From assembly GCA_945947155.1 (NCBI GenBank), contig CAMEXM010000015.1, forward strand, positions 1 to 34,817: a stretch of 34,817 bases of DNA, written 5' to 3'. The notes under the pieces are model-generated. The model was not told the DNA's origin and did not search any database. It worked only from the letters and a program-made list of their open reading frames with translations. Each line of letters opens with the position of its first letter. The first letter of the stretch is position 1. The position numbers were made by a program, and so were the translations under genes. This document shows, piece by piece, positions 17,174 through 26,227 of the stretch. Origin of the DNA: Polynucleobacter meluiroseus. GTDB taxonomy: Bacteria > Pseudomonadota > Gammaproteobacteria > Burkholderiales > Burkholderiaceae.

Positions 17174-17235
17174 AATCGGCTCAGCTAGTCCGTGTGGATT
17201 AGCTTCAATGTTTCATAAATTTGAGGTTTCAAACC

Positions 17236-17547
17236 ATGTACGCGGTCATAAAAACCGGTGGCAAACAGTATAAAGTTGCTGCTGGTGAAAAATTGAAAAT
17301 AGAACAGATACCAGCGGATATCGGCAGCGAAATTACCTTAGACCAAGTTCTTGCCGTAGGCGAGGGCGCTTCACTCAAGCTGGGTGATCCATTGGTTAAT
17401 GGTGCCGCTGTGATGGCCACTGTCATCTCCCAAGGACGTCACGACAAAGTAAAAATCTTTAAGATGCGCCGGCGCAAGCACTATCAAAAGCACCAAGGCC
17501 ATCGTCAGAACTACACTGAAATTTTGATAAATACGATCAAGGCCTAA
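17236..17547 (+). CDS. rplU: 50S ribosomal protein L21
   Basis: A 103-residue ribosomal protein that binds 23S rRNA near L20. The start [14 protein letters not shown] and the basic stretch [19 protein letters not shown] are diagnostic. The frame is open from a TTG 15 bases upstream, but the ATG at 17236 follows a GAGG ribosome site at 10-11 bases and gives the normal N-terminus and length. It is the first gene of a plus-strand run with rpmA and probably obgE. Confidence 0.99.
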   Translation: MYAVIKTGGKQYKVAAGEKLKIEQIPADIGSEITLDQVLAVGEGASLKLGDPLVNGAAVMATVISQGRHDKVKIFKMRRRKHYQKHQGHRQNYTEILINTIKA

Positions 17548-17580
17548 TCAGGCACACGCTGAAATAGCAGGAGAAGAACA

Positions 17581-17841
17581 ATGGCACAGAAAAAAGGCGG
17601 CGGCTCGACACGAAATGGCCGCGACTCAGAATCGAAACGCTTAGGCGTTAAGGTATTTGGCGGCGAGCACATTAATGCTGGCAGCATCATCATTCGTCAA
17701 CGTGGCACCAAGGTTCATCCTGGCGCAAACGTGGGCATTGGTAAAGACCACACTTTATTTGCATTAATCGATGGTCAAGTGCAGTTTGGTATTAAAGGCG
17801 CCTTGAATAAGGCCCAAGTTTCGGTATTGCCTCGTTCATAA
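17581..17841 (+). CDS. rpmA: 50S ribosomal protein L27
   Basis: An 86-residue protein of the large subunit whose N-terminus reaches the peptidyl transferase centre. The diagnostic beginning [20 protein letters not shown] is intact with no N-terminal extension to be trimmed (unlike Firmicutes). [19 protein letters not shown] follows. A good AGGAG ribosome site lies upstream, and the gene is 33 bases after rplU. Confidence 0.99.
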   Translation: MAQKKGGGSTRNGRDSESKRLGVKVFGGEHINAGSIIIRQRGTKVHPGANVGIGKDHTLFALIDGQVQFGIKGALNKAQVSVLPRS

Positions 17842-17903
17842 GGCAGCCTGACTGAGACCGTTTTATTTCCAAACGCAACACTGAAATTAAACTCTTAGGA
17901 ACA

Positions 17904-17928
17904 GGCCTCGCACAGCGAGGCCTTTTTT
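17904..17928 (+). terminator. Terminator-like hairpin touching the obgE start
   Basis: GGCCTCG, loop CACAG, CGAGGCC, then six T: a canonical intrinsic terminator for rplU-rpmA. It ends only 4 bases before the obgE ATG at 17933. The only Shine-Dalgarno-like GAGG near obgE (17917-17920) is in its 3' arm. It could attenuate both transcription and translation of obgE. Confidence 0.8.
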
Positions 17929-17932
17929 ATTC

Positions 17933-19039
17933 ATGAAATTTATTGATGAAGCTCGAATCGAAGTAATCGCTGGCGACGGTGGCGCCGGCAGTGCTTCCAT
18001 GCGCCGAGAAAAATTCATCGAGTTTGGTGGACCCGATGGTGGCGATGGTGGGCGCGGCGGCAGTGTCTATGCCGTTGCCGATCGCAACATCAATACATTG
18101 ATTGACTACCGCTATGCTAAAACCCATACCGCCAAAAATGGTGAGCCAGGACGGGGTGCCGACTGTTACGGTAGAGCGGGTATCGATATTGAATTGCGGA
18201 TGCCGGTAGGTACTATCATTTCTAATTTTGAAACCGGCGATCTGATTGCTGATCTTACAACGCACGGTGAGCGCCTATGCTTGGCTGAAGGCGGTGTCGG
18301 CGGCTGGGGCAACATTCACTTTAAGAGCAGTACCAATCGGGCGCCACGGCAAAAGACCAATGGAAAACCAGGGGACCGTCACAAGCTCAAACTCGAGCTA
18401 AAGGTACTGGCCGATGTTGGTCTGCTAGGTATGCCCAATGCTGGTAAATCTACTTTAATTACTGCAGTATCAAATGCCAGGCCCAAAATTGCGGATTACC
18501 CTTTTACTACCTTGCATCCCAATTTAGGAGTGGTGCGTGTTGGGCAAGAGCGCAGTTTTGTGATTGCCGACATTCCAGGTTTGATTGAGGGTGCGGCAGA
18601 AGGTGCTGGTTTAGGACATCGATTCTTGCGCCACTTACAGCGCACCGGTGTTTTGTTACACATGGTTGACCTGGCGCCTTTTGATGAGGGCGTTGATAAC
18701 GTCGCCGATGCAAAAGCGATCGTCAATGAATTGCATAAATACGATGAGGCTTTGGCAGAAAAGCCGCGCTGGTTAGTGCTCAACAAAATCGACATGATCC
18801 CAGAGGATGAGCGCGCCGCAAAGGTAAAAGACTTCATAAAGCGCTTTAAATGGAAGGGCCCCGTGTTTGAGATTTCGGCTTTGACGGGCTTGGGTTGTGA
18901 AAAGCTCTGCTATGCATTGCAAGACTACTTAGACTCGGTACGCCGGGAGCACGATGCGGCTGAGGAGCGCGCAATTGATCCACGTTATCAAGGCAACGAT
19001 GATGAACGCGCACGCAAGGTAATGGACGGCGAAGATTAA
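17933..19039 (+). CDS. obgE: Obg-family GTPase (ribosome assembly)
   Basis: A GTPase that binds the 50S subunit during its assembly and links it to stress and growth control. The glycine-rich Obg domain covers residues 1-159 ([29 protein letters not shown]). The G domain has G1 at 166-173 (GMPNAGKS), G2/switch [14 protein letters not shown]3 [12 protein letters not shown] and G4 NKID. The length of 368 is normal and there is no long C-terminal extension. A hairpin with a T run ends 4 bases before the ATG, so the usual ribosome site is missing or sequestered. The order rplU-rpmA-obgE-proB is common in betaproteobacteria. Confidence 0.98.
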   Translation: MKFIDEARIEVIAGDGGAGSASMRREKFIEFGGPDGGDGGRGGSVYAVADRNINTLIDYRYAKTHTAKNGEPGRGADCYGRAGIDIELRMPVGTIISNFETGDLIADLTTHGERLCLAEGGVGGWGNIHFKSSTNRAPRQKTNGKPGDRHKLKLELKVLADVGLLGMPNAGKSTLITAVSNARPKIADYPFTTLHPNLGVVRVGQERSFVIADIPGLIEGAAEGAGLGHRFLRHLQRTGVLLHMVDLAPFDEGVDNVADAKAIVNELHKYDEALAEKPRWLVLNKIDMIPEDERAAKVKDFIKRFKWKGPVFEISALTGLGCEKLCYALQDYLDSVRREHDAAEERAIDPRYQGNDDERARKVMDGED

Positions 19040-19062
19040 CCTGAATTAAAAATACGATTGAG

Positions 19063-19851
19063 ATGTACATGGGAATACAGAACGCAAAACGGATTGTGGT
19101 GAAGGTGGGTTCTAGCTTGGTTACCAATAATGGTGAGGGCCTAGATCACGCGGCCATCGCCAATTGGGCAGAACAAGTTGCCGGTTTACAAAAATCAGGC
19201 TGTGAGGTCTTGATGGTCAGTTCTGGCGCAATTGCTGAAGGAATGCAGCGCCTGGCGTGGGCGCAACGCCCGACTGAAATACACCAGTTGCAAGCCGCTG
19301 CGGCAGTGGGTCAAATGGGCTTAGTGCAAGTGTATGAAAGTTCCTTTGCGCGTTTTGGTTTGCGTAGCGCCCAAGTCTTACTCACCAATGCCGATTTAGC
19401 GAATAGCGAACGGAACGCCAACGCCAAGGCAACGCTCACCACCTTGCTGCAATTGGGTGTGGTACCCATCATTAATGAAAACGATACGGTTGTGACCGAT
19501 GAAATTAAGTTTGGTGACAACGATCACCTTGCAGCTTTAGTAGCCAACTTAGTGAGTGCAGATGCGCTAGTGATTTTGACGGATCAAGGTGGGCTCTATA
19601 CGGCTGACCCCAGAAAAGATAGCAGTGCAAGCTTGGTTGCCAATGCAATTGCTGGCGATTCTAATTTAGAAACGATGGCAGGCGGGGCTGGAAGTACACT
19701 CAGTAAAGGTGGTATGTTGACTAAGGTTTTGGCTGCTAAAACGGCCGCTACTACTGGCGCAAGCACAGTGATTGCATCCGGCCATGAAGCGGGGGTTCTA
19801 ACCCGACTGCTTGCTGGCGAACAAATTGGTTCTTGCCTCAGTCCAGGTTAA
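19063..19851 (+). CDS. proB: Glutamate 5-kinase without a PUA domain
   Basis: ProB phosphorylates the gamma-carboxyl of glutamate, the first step of proline synthesis and the point of feedback control. The amino-acid-kinase domain is complete: [55 protein letters not shown] and [18 protein letters not shown]. The protein stops at residue 262, after [14 protein letters not shown]. Usual proteobacterial ProB is about 370 residues with a C-terminal PUA domain of about 100. There is no PUA remnant in the 18 bases before the next gene, so the domain is truly gone here. A later start (M3) is possible. It follows obgE by 23 bases. Confidence 0.95.
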   Translation: MYMGIQNAKRIVVKVGSSLVTNNGEGLDHAAIANWAEQVAGLQKSGCEVLMVSSGAIAEGMQRLAWAQRPTEIHQLQAAAAVGQMGLVQVYESSFARFGLRSAQVLLTNADLANSERNANAKATLTTLLQLGVVPIINENDTVVTDEIKFGDNDHLAALVANLVSADALVILTDQGGLYTADPRKDSSASLVANAIAGDSNLETMAGGAGSTLSKGGMLTKVLAAKTAATTGASTVIASGHEAGVLTRLLAGEQIGSCLSPG

Positions 19852-19869
19852 TGGACAAAATAATCAGCG

Positions 19870-20439
19870 TCAATTGGTATACCCTGGTATTTGGTTGCCG
19901 CCAATAAAGCTATTGGGGTTGAGTGACCTGATTACTGTATTCAGGCTCTTTTCTTGACTAGACAAGTTACAAATTGCACCTTGCGCTAAAGCCGCTTGAT
20001 AGCGATTTGGAATATTGTCTTTGATCCCAGACCAGCCGCCTAAGGGATTTTCTCGCCAACTGGAGTTGGCTTCATACGTGCCATAAAGACGGACTTGATA
20101 GGAATCGCAGCGAATGCCTTCGTATTGGGTTTGCTTTGATCCGCTCGGGCTGGTGATTTGCACCATATAGCGCGTTACACCATCATTACCAATTAAGATC
20201 GATTGGGTATCGATTGCAAACTTGAAGATGGTGGTTTCAGACACATAAAAAGGTAGCAGGGTTTTGGGGTTTGGTGCAACCAGCGGCATGCTGGTGTTAC
20301 CTTCCTTAAAAACTGTAGGAGCATAGGGGTCAACGCCGCTGATCATGGGGTCGCCATAGCAGCCAATTAAGCTTGCAGAAACGAGCAAGCAGCTCGCATA
20401 GGCAAACAAGCGGGAGCGCAAAAAAGAAGGTGTGTGCAT
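19870..20439 (-). CDS. CNP1-like family lipoprotein
   Basis: A 189-residue predicted lipoprotein. The N-terminus has basic residues, a hydrophobic stretch and a lipobox ending SASLIGC, so cleavage would leave an acylated cysteine at about residue 27. The body resembles the CNP1-like family (PF08750) of betaproteobacteria: LPFYVSETTIFKFAIDTQSI, VRYMVQITSPSGSKQ-like sequence (here TRYMVQITSPSGSKQ) and YEGIRCDSYQVRLYGTY. The function of the family is unknown. It lies 27 bases after rppH on the same strand and is probably co-transcribed, as in many Burkholderiales. It meets proB tail to tail. Confidence 0.85.
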   Translation of the reverse strand: MHTPSFLRSRLFAYASCLLVSASLIGCYGDPMISGVDPYAPTVFKEGNTSMPLVAPNPKTLLPFYVSETTIFKFAIDTQSILIGNDGVTRYMVQITSPSGSKQTQYEGIRCDSYQVRLYGTYEANSSWRENPLGGWSGIKDNIPNRYQAALAQGAICNLSSQEKSLNTVIRSLNPNSFIGGNQIPGYTN

Positions 20440-20466
20440 GGGGTTGCCTAAACGGTAGGTACTGTT

Positions 20467-21042
20467 TTAATTGGGCGGAGCGTCGGAGTCATGGCGCCGA
20501 ACATGTTGCGTGAGCTCGAGCGGTGTACCCCAAACCAGTTGCTGCAATTTAAGATTGCGAGTCAGGTAGCGTGCCAGTTCCGATAAGGCTAATTCATACA
20601 CCTCGCGCTTAAAATCTACTACGGAATCGAGCTCAATCCAATAGGAGTGCCAGCGCCAGGCATCGAATTCAGGGTGCTCGGTTGCGCGCAGGTGAATGTC
20701 GCTATCGTGCCCAGTCAGGCGTAGTAAAAACCAAATCTGCTTTTGCCCCCGGTAGCTGGCACGTTGCATCCGGCTAGCGGTTTGACGGCGCAAGAACTCC
20801 TCCGGGACATCATAGCGGAGCCAGTCCCTGGTGCGTCCAATGATCTGGACATGTTCCGGTAGCAAGCCAACCTCTTCGTGCAATTCGCGGTACATGGCCT
20901 CTTCTGGGCTTTCACCATGCTGAATCCCGCCTTGCGGGAACTGCCACGAATGCTGCCCAACGCGTTTTCCCCAGAAAACCTCGTTAGAGCCGTTAAGGAG
21001 GACAATGCCGACATTGGGTCGATACCCCTCGCGGTCGAGCAT
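20467..21042 (-). CDS. rppH: RNA pyrophosphohydrolase RppH
   Basis: RppH removes pyrophosphate from the 5' end of mRNAs, opening them to RNase E decay. The Nudix box is complete at residues 38-60 (G-x5-E-x7-REL-x-EE-x-GL) and the start [17 protein letters not shown] with [17 protein letters not shown] is diagnostic for this subfamily. The length of 191 includes a C-terminal tail beyond the 176-residue E. coli enzyme. It diverges from proS across 48 bases and is followed by the CNP1-like gene. Confidence 0.97.
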   Translation of the reverse strand: MLDREGYRPNVGIVLLNGSNEVFWGKRVGQHSWQFPQGGIQHGESPEEAMYRELHEEVGLLPEHVQIIGRTRDWLRYDVPEEFLRRQTASRMQRASYRGQKQIWFLLRLTGHDSDIHLRATEHPEFDAWRWHSYWIELDSVVDFKREVYELALSELARYLTRNLKLQQLVWGTPLELTQHVRRHDSDAPPN

Positions 21043-21090
21043 AATCGCGCTCCAAATCCATTAAGATCAATGATTTGATTATATCTATAC

Positions 21091-22836
21091 ATGAAAGCCA
21101 CACAAACCTTTCTCGCGACCCTCAAGGAAGCCCCCTCTGACGCAGAGGTGGTTTCGCATCAACTCATGGTGCGTGCTGGCTTAATCCGTAAGTTAAGTGC
21201 CGGAATTTATAACTATTTGCCACTGGGTTTGAAGGTGATTCGCAAGGTGGAAAATATCATTCGAGAGGAGATGAATCGGGCGGGTGCGATTGAACTCCTC
21301 ATGCCTATGATTCAGCCGGCAGAGCTGTGGCAAGAAACTGGCCGCTGGGAGAAGATGGGGCCTGAGCTGCTCCGTATTAAAGACCGACATGAGCGTGATT
21401 TTTTAATTCAGCCCACCTCCGAAGAGGTGGTGACCGATTTAGCGCGGAATGAGATCAGAAGTTATAAGCAGTTGCCAGTGAACTTCTATCAAATTCAGAC
21501 CAAGTTTCGCGATGAGCGCCGCCCCCGTTTTGGCATTATGCGTGGCCGTGAGTTCAGCATGAAGGATGCTTACTCGTTTGATCGGGATACTGCTGGCCTC
21601 AAGCGGTCTTATCAGTTGATGTTTGATGCCTACACCCGTATTTTTGAGCGCATGGGTTTGGTGTTTAGGGCCGTTACCGCCGATAACGGCGCGATTGGCG
21701 GTTCTGGCAGCCAAGAATTTCATGTGATTGCCGATACCGGCGAAGATGCAATTGTGTATTGCCCCAACTCCGATTACGCAGCCAATTTAGAGGCTGCGGA
21801 GTCGCTTTCATTGATACCCGTTCGTGCCGCACCAACGGTTGCAATGCAAAAGGTGGCAACACCCGATCAAACCCGCTGCGATCAAGTGGCGCAGTTCTTG
21901 TCACTTCCGCTTGAGCAAACTGTGAAGACCCTGGTTTTTGCGGTAGACCAAGAGAATGGCCCGGCTAAGCTCTTCATGCTTTTGCTCCGCGGCGATCACG
22001 AGTTAAATGAAGTCAAGCTCAGCAAAATTCCTGGCCTAGCCGAATCCCGTTTCGCAAGCGAGGCAGAAATTGCCGCTGCATGCAATGCGAGCCCAGGCTC
22101 CTTAGGGCCGGCGGGTGTTAGCGACGATGTCGTTGTAATCGCCGATCGTACGGTTGCCAATATGAGCGATTTTGTTTGCGGCGCCAATGCGACTGGATTT
22201 CATTTGACTGGCGTGAACTGGGAGCGTGACTTGCCCTTGCCGCAGATTGCTGACATCCGCAATGCGGTCGCAGGCGATCCGTCGCCGGACGGTAAGGGCT
22301 CTGTTGAAATTTGCCGCGGCATTGAGGTAGGGCATGTGTTTCAGCTGGGTACGCGGTACTCGGAAGCAATGCGTTGCACCTATTTGGATGAGAACGGCAA
22401 AGCACAACCAATGGTGATGGGTTGTTATGGCATTGGCGTGACCCGCTTACTTGGGGCAGCGATTGAGCAGGGCCATGATGATCGGGGTATTGTGTGGCCG
22501 ATTTCGATGGCACCATTTGAAGTAGTGATTTGCCCCGTGGGCTACGATAAGTCGGAATCTGTCAAGGCAGAAGCCGATGCCTTACACGATGCACTGCTGG
22601 CTGCGGGCATTGATGTGGTGCTGGATAACCGTGGCGAGCGCCCGGGCGCCATGTTTGCCGACTGGGAATTAATCGGCGTACCCTACCGTGTGGTGATTGG
22701 TGAACGGGGACTCAAAGACGGTCAGGTCGAGTTTCAGGGCCGGATTGAAAGTGCGGCGCAGAATATCCCGCTTGCAAATATCAAAGACCACGTCATCGCC
22801 GCAGTTCAGGCGGCCAAGCAACAGATCGTTTTATGA
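21091..22836 (+). CDS. proS: Prolyl-tRNA synthetase (bacterial type with editing domain)
   Basis: A class II synthetase that charges tRNA-Pro, 581 residues, close to the 572 of E. coli. Motif 2 is visible around [30 protein letters not shown] (split by known residues R and E). Motif 3 is [18 protein letters not shown]. Between motifs 2 and 3 lies the INS (YbaK-like) editing domain, with [23 protein letters not shown] and [10 protein letters not shown]. The C-terminal anticodon-binding domain has [17 protein letters not shown]. No Shine-Dalgarno precedes the ATG; an A/T-rich stretch (TATATCTATAC) ends right at it, so a very short leader is possible. A tRNA-Pro gene lies about 5 kb away. Confidence 0.98.
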   Translation: MKATQTFLATLKEAPSDAEVVSHQLMVRAGLIRKLSAGIYNYLPLGLKVIRKVENIIREEMNRAGAIELLMPMIQPAELWQETGRWEKMGPELLRIKDRHERDFLIQPTSEEVVTDLARNEIRSYKQLPVNFYQIQTKFRDERRPRFGIMRGREFSMKDAYSFDRDTAGLKRSYQLMFDAYTRIFERMGLVFRAVTADNGAIGGSGSQEFHVIADTGEDAIVYCPNSDYAANLEAAESLSLIPVRAAPTVAMQKVATPDQTRCDQVAQFLSLPLEQTVKTLVFAVDQENGPAKLFMLLLRGDHELNEVKLSKIPGLAESRFASEAEIAAACNASPGSLGPAGVSDDVVVIADRTVANMSDFVCGANATGFHLTGVNWERDLPLPQIADIRNAVAGDPSPDGKGSVEICRGIEVGHVFQLGTRYSEAMRCTYLDENGKAQPMVMGCYGIGVTRLLGAAIEQGHDDRGIVWPISMAPFEVVICPVGYDKSESVKAEADALHDALLAAGIDVVLDNRGERPGAMFADWELIGVPYRVVIGERGLKDGQVEFQGRIESAAQNIPLANIKDHVIAAVQAAKQQIVL

Positions 22837-22860
22837 AATAAAAAAATTAGGTAAGGCGGC

Positions 22861-24243
22861 TTATTTTTTAAATAGGCCGCCAAGCCCCTTAGCCGCGCCG
22901 CGCGTTGCCATAGAGCCCATCATGCGGGCCATCTTGCCACCCTTAAATTGCTTCATCATGCTTTGCATTTGCTCAAACTGCGCGAGCATGCGATTGACTT
23001 CTTGTACTTGGACTCCGGCACCTGCTGCAATGCGGCGTTTACGACTTGCTTTTAGGAGTTCAGGCTTACTACGCTCTTGCGCGGTCATGCTATCGATGAT
23101 GCCGCGCATGCGTTTAATTTGCAGATCCGCTTGACTCATATTGACCTTGCCCGCGTTTTGCGTCATGTGGCTGGGTAATTTATCCAGCATATTGGCCATG
23201 CCGCCCATTTGCTGCATCTGGGTAATTTGATCCCGAAAATCCGCCAAATCAAACCCGCCTTTTTGCATTTTGACAGCCAACTTCTCGGCCTTAGCAACAT
23301 CGATGTTTTGATGGGCTTGTTCAACCAAGGCAAGAATATCGCCCATGCCTAAAATGCGGTTGGCCATGCGTTCCGCATTAAACGGCTCAAGGCCATCCAT
23401 TTTCTCGGCCACGCCGATGAATTTCAGCGGTACGCCTGTGACGTGGCGCACCGATAGGGCAGCGCCGCCGCGGGAATCGCCATCGAGTTTAGTTAATACA
23501 ACCCCGCTCAAAGGCAGCGCCTCATGGAATGCTTTGGCAGTATTGATGGCGTCTTGACCCAGCATCGCATCAACCACAAAAAGGGTCTCGATCGGTTTGA
23601 CGGCGCTGTGCAACTCGGCAATCTCTCGCATCAGCACTTCATCAATGCCCAAACGACCTGCCGTATCGACAATCAGTACATCAAAGTAGTGACGGCGTGC
23701 CCAGTCCAATGCATTGGCGGCAATTTCCACTGGCTTTTGATTGGTATTACTGGGAAAGCACTCCACCCCAACCAATTGGCTGACGGTTTCTAGCTGCTCG
23801 ATCGCGGCAGGGCGATAGACGTCGCAGGAGACGGTTAATACTTTTTTCTTTTTTGTTTCACGCAGCCATTTAGCAAGCTTGCCGACCGAGGTGGTTTTGC
23901 CTGCGCCTTGTAAGCCCGCCATCAAAATCACGGCGGGGGGTTGGGTGGCCAAGTTGAGTTCACTGCTCTGACTGCCATCGCCCGCCATGACGCTGGTTAA
24001 TTCCCGTTGCACCACCCCAACCAGGGATTGCCCTGGACTGAGGCTACCAACCACTTCCTCACCAAGGGCTTTGAATTTAACCTGCTCGAGTAGGGATTTA
24101 ACTACCGGGAGGGCCACGTCGGCTTCGAGTAAGGCCAAACGGATCTCGCGCAGCATGTCTGCGGTATTACTTTCAGTGAGACGAGCCTCACCGCGCATTG
24201 TTTTAACAACACGAGAAAGGCGGTCTGTGAGGTTCTCTAGCAT
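22861..24243 (-). CDS. ffh: Signal recognition particle protein Ffh
   Basis: Ffh binds 4.5S RNA and signal sequences of nascent inner-membrane proteins and delivers them to FtsY. The N domain starts MLENLTDRLSRVVKTMRGEARL. The G domain has G1 GLQGAGKTTS, DTAGR, TKLDGDSRGGAAL and the closing loop GVAEKMDGLEPF. The C-terminal M domain is methionine-rich (FEQMQSMMKQFKGGKMARMM) and holds the RNA-binding SKPELLKASRKRRIAAGAG. Length of 460 is normal. It diverges from the CcsA-like gene across only 20 bases and meets proS tail to tail. No 4.5S RNA gene was recognised in the window. Confidence 0.98.
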   Translation of the reverse strand: MLENLTDRLSRVVKTMRGEARLTESNTADMLREIRLALLEADVALPVVKSLLEQVKFKALGEEVVGSLSPGQSLVGVVQRELTSVMAGDGSQSSELNLATQPPAVILMAGLQGAGKTTSVGKLAKWLRETKKKKVLTVSCDVYRPAAIEQLETVSQLVGVECFPSNTNQKPVEIAANALDWARRHYFDVLIVDTAGRLGIDEVLMREIAELHSAVKPIETLFVVDAMLGQDAINTAKAFHEALPLSGVVLTKLDGDSRGGAALSVRHVTGVPLKFIGVAEKMDGLEPFNAERMANRILGMGDILALVEQAHQNIDVAKAEKLAVKMQKGGFDLADFRDQITQMQQMGGMANMLDKLPSHMTQNAGKVNMSQADLQIKRMRGIIDSMTAQERSKPELLKASRKRRIAAGAGVQVQEVNRMLAQFEQMQSMMKQFKGGKMARMMGSMATRGAAKGLGGLFKK

Positions 24244-24263
24244 TTATCGATTAGACTTTCCAA

Positions 24264-25112
24264 ATGACAATTTTAGGTTACTCCAGCTTCAACTGGCTTC
24301 CCTCCGCACTTTATCTGCTTTTGCTGATCGCCTTAAGTGTGCGGCCGCGCAATCGGCCTGAGACCAAACCCTTCATTTTTCTGGTGCAAGGCCTCATTTT
24401 CCTTATTCTATTGGTGCATGGCGCGGTCTTGCATGACTCCATCTTTACGCCCGAAGGCTTTGTCTTTGGGTTTGCGCAAAACCTCTCTTTAATCGCCTGG
24501 GTTGGATTGGCGTTTTATTGGTTTCAGAGCTGGATGTTGCCGATCTCCAGCATGCGCTTAATGGCCCTTGCCTTAGCAATGGCGTGCGCAATTCTGCCCG
24601 ATATTTTCTCTGGGACCCTGCTCTCGGCCAGAACGGTTTCGGATGCGTGGTTTAAGGGGCACTTTATTGTGGCAACCAGCGCCGTTGGCTTATTAAGCCT
24701 GGCAGTGATGCATGCCATTTTGATGAGCATTCAGGACCGGGCATTGCGCCGTCAATTTACCTATACTCAAGAAAGCCGCATTGGCCACTGGCTAGAGTCC
24801 TTACCACCCTTGATGGCAATGGAAAGTCTACTCTTTAGTTTTATTTACGTCGGCTTTGCATTACTGAGCTTGACGGTTTTTTCTGGACTCTTCTTTTCGC
24901 AGGCGCTATTTGGTCGGCCGCTGGTTTTTGATCATAAAACCATCTTTGCCTTGATCTCCTGGTTCTTATTTGCCGGACTGATTGTGGCGCGTTGGCGCGT
25001 GGGCTTGCGTGGCTTAGTGGCCATTCGCTGGGTCTTGGGCGCCTATGTCGCACTTATTTTGGCCTATGTTGGTAGCCGCTTTGTGCTTGAAGTTATTTTG
25101 CAGCGAACCTAA
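24264..25112 (+). CDS. CcsA/YpjD-like cytochrome c assembly family membrane protein
   Basis: A 282-residue inner-membrane protein with about eight hydrophobic segments. It resembles the CcsA/CcmC haem-handling family in its YpjD-like branch. The supporting features are conserved histidines in or next to helices (LLVHGAVLHDS, KGHFIVATSAVGLLSLAVMHAI, FDHKTIFALISWFLF) and the shared position next to ffh. Proven haem delivery is not known for this branch in betaproteobacteria. It is followed 2 bases later by the AmpD fusion, so the two are probably co-translated. Confidence 0.85.
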   Translation: MTILGYSSFNWLPSALYLLLLIALSVRPRNRPETKPFIFLVQGLIFLILLVHGAVLHDSIFTPEGFVFGFAQNLSLIAWVGLAFYWFQSWMLPISSMRLMALALAMACAILPDIFSGTLLSARTVSDAWFKGHFIVATSAVGLLSLAVMHAILMSIQDRALRRQFTYTQESRIGHWLESLPPLMAMESLLFSFIYVGFALLSLTVFSGLFFSQALFGRPLVFDHKTIFALISWFLFAGLIVARWRVGLRGLVAIRWVLGAYVALILAYVGSRFVLEVILQRT

Positions 25113-25114
25113 TT

Positions 25115-25924
25115 GTGCTGAAATGGATTTTGCTGCTTGTCGGCGTTGGCCTCATTTACTTTTGGATTAAAAACAAGGGCCGCGCTGCTCAAGTAGAAAA
25201 AGCGAAAGCCCAAGCCCCCGCGCCAGTAATCGCAGAGCCAGAAGAAATCAGACCTTGCCGTCATTGCGGAGTGCATTTGCCCAGTAAGGAGGGGGTAATG
25301 TACGAAGACCGTTTTTACTGCTCTAGCGCACACCGCGATGCGATTGATTCAAAGGGCTGGCTGGGATCAGCAGCATGGCGGGTCTCCCCTAATTTTGATG
25401 CGCGACCCAGTGAAGCCGCGACGGATTTGGTGGTGTTGCACCACATTAGTCTGCCACCCGGGCAATTTAAAACCCAGAACAGTACGCAATACATCGTTGA
25501 TTTTTTTCAGAACCAACTGGATCCGCAGGCGCACCCCTATTTTGCCGACATTGCAGAGCGACAAGTCTCAAGCCACTTTTTGATCGCCCGCTCCGGACGC
25601 GTTATTCAATTTGTTTCGACGCAGAATCGGGCTTGGCATGCCGGCGAATCCGAATTTGAGGGACGTGCACGTTGCAACGATTTTTCAATTGGGATTGAGC
25701 TCGAAGGCGACGGTGATACCTTTTTTGAAGAAACGCAGTACCAGGCTTTGCAGCAACTCATTACGCAGTTGCATTCTCAGAATCCCCATTTCCGTTTTGC
25801 TGGCCATAGTGATATTGCGCCAGAACGAAAAACCGATCCTGGCGCTCAGTTTGATTGGGCGCGGTTTCAAAAAGACAACAGATTGCCCCTGGATAAATTG
25901 CCATTTGGCCTAGATTCACGCTAG
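25115..25924 (+). CDS. ampD: Membrane-anchored AmpD: PP0621-type zinc-ribbon fused to 1,6-anhydro-N-acetylmuramyl-L-alanine amidase
   Basis: A 269-residue fusion with a GTG start 2 bases after the previous stop. Residues 4-18 form one transmembrane helix followed by K19, K21 and R23, so the rest should face the cytoplasm. A small zinc-ribbon of the PP0621 type follows (C48, C51, C69, H73). From about residue 81 it is AmpD: zinc ligands H109, H231 and D241, with E195 and K239 matching the E. coli catalytic residues (SIGIELEG, GHSDIAPERKTDPG). AmpD cleaves the peptide from anhydromuropeptides during wall recycling. I see no usable internal start for AmpD alone. In most Burkholderiales the two parts are, as I recall, separate neighbouring genes. 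Confidence 0.93.
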   Translation: MLKWILLLVGVGLIYFWIKNKGRAAQVEKAKAQAPAPVIAEPEEIRPCRHCGVHLPSKEGVMYEDRFYCSSAHRDAIDSKGWLGSAAWRVSPNFDARPSEAATDLVVLHHISLPPGQFKTQNSTQYIVDFFQNQLDPQAHPYFADIAERQVSSHFLIARSGRVIQFVSTQNRAWHAGESEFEGRARCNDFSIGIELEGDGDTFFEETQYQALQQLITQLHSQNPHFRFAGHSDIAPERKTDPGAQFDWARFQKDNRLPLDKLPFGLDSR

Positions 25925-26089
25925 CCCATTTAACCTTTTTTAAAAGTATGTAAGTGTTCGCTTACATTGGATACCAATACCGACATAGCCTCTGAATTTG
26001 CACCAATATTGACCCTCAGTTTGCGATAAAAAATAAGGGCAAATCCTAGGTAATTTTTGTAATAAAAAACATACGCAACTCGCAATAAT
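25925..26089. other. Non-coding stretch upstream of the nrdA control region
   Basis: About 165 A/T-rich bases. The weak minus-strand reading frame here lacks family character. No terminator for the AmpD gene and no RNA gene was recognised. Confidence 0.5.
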
Positions 26090-26136
26090 TCCCTATACTT
26101 AGTACCTTGATGCAATAAAAACACTAGATGTAGTGT
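26090..26136 (+). promoter_or_regulatory. Pair of NrdR boxes in front of nrdA
   Basis: The box at 26121-26136 reads ACACTAGATGTAGTGT, a near-perfect palindrome fitting the NrdR consensus (ACACTATATATAGTGT). A weaker copy at 26090-26105 (TCCCTATACTTAGTAC, 10 of 16 matches) starts exactly 31 bases earlier, three helical turns, the usual spacing of NrdR pairs. A -10-like TATACT (26094-26099) overlaps the weaker box, though no good -35 is seen. Confidence 0.8.
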
Positions 26137-26227
26137 TTTTTGCCGTAAAACACCATAACAAAATAAGGTTAAATCCTTGTTTTAAAACGACATTTCTTAT
26201 ACCAACTTAGGTAAACGCAGGGGCGCT

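Noticed and set aside
22837-22860. A-run and T-run flanking the proS/ffh junction, resembling a bidirectional terminator
   Set aside because: The two sides do not pair in a continuous stem when aligned.
25930-26124. A 64-codon minus-strand frame upstream of nrdA
   Set aside because: A/T-rich, no family character, no ribosome site, and overlaps the NrdR control region.
26117-26141. A- and T-flanked inverted repeat that looks like a terminator
   Set aside because: The core matches the NrdR box and it lies in front of nrdA with a second box 31 bases away; a control site is the better reading.
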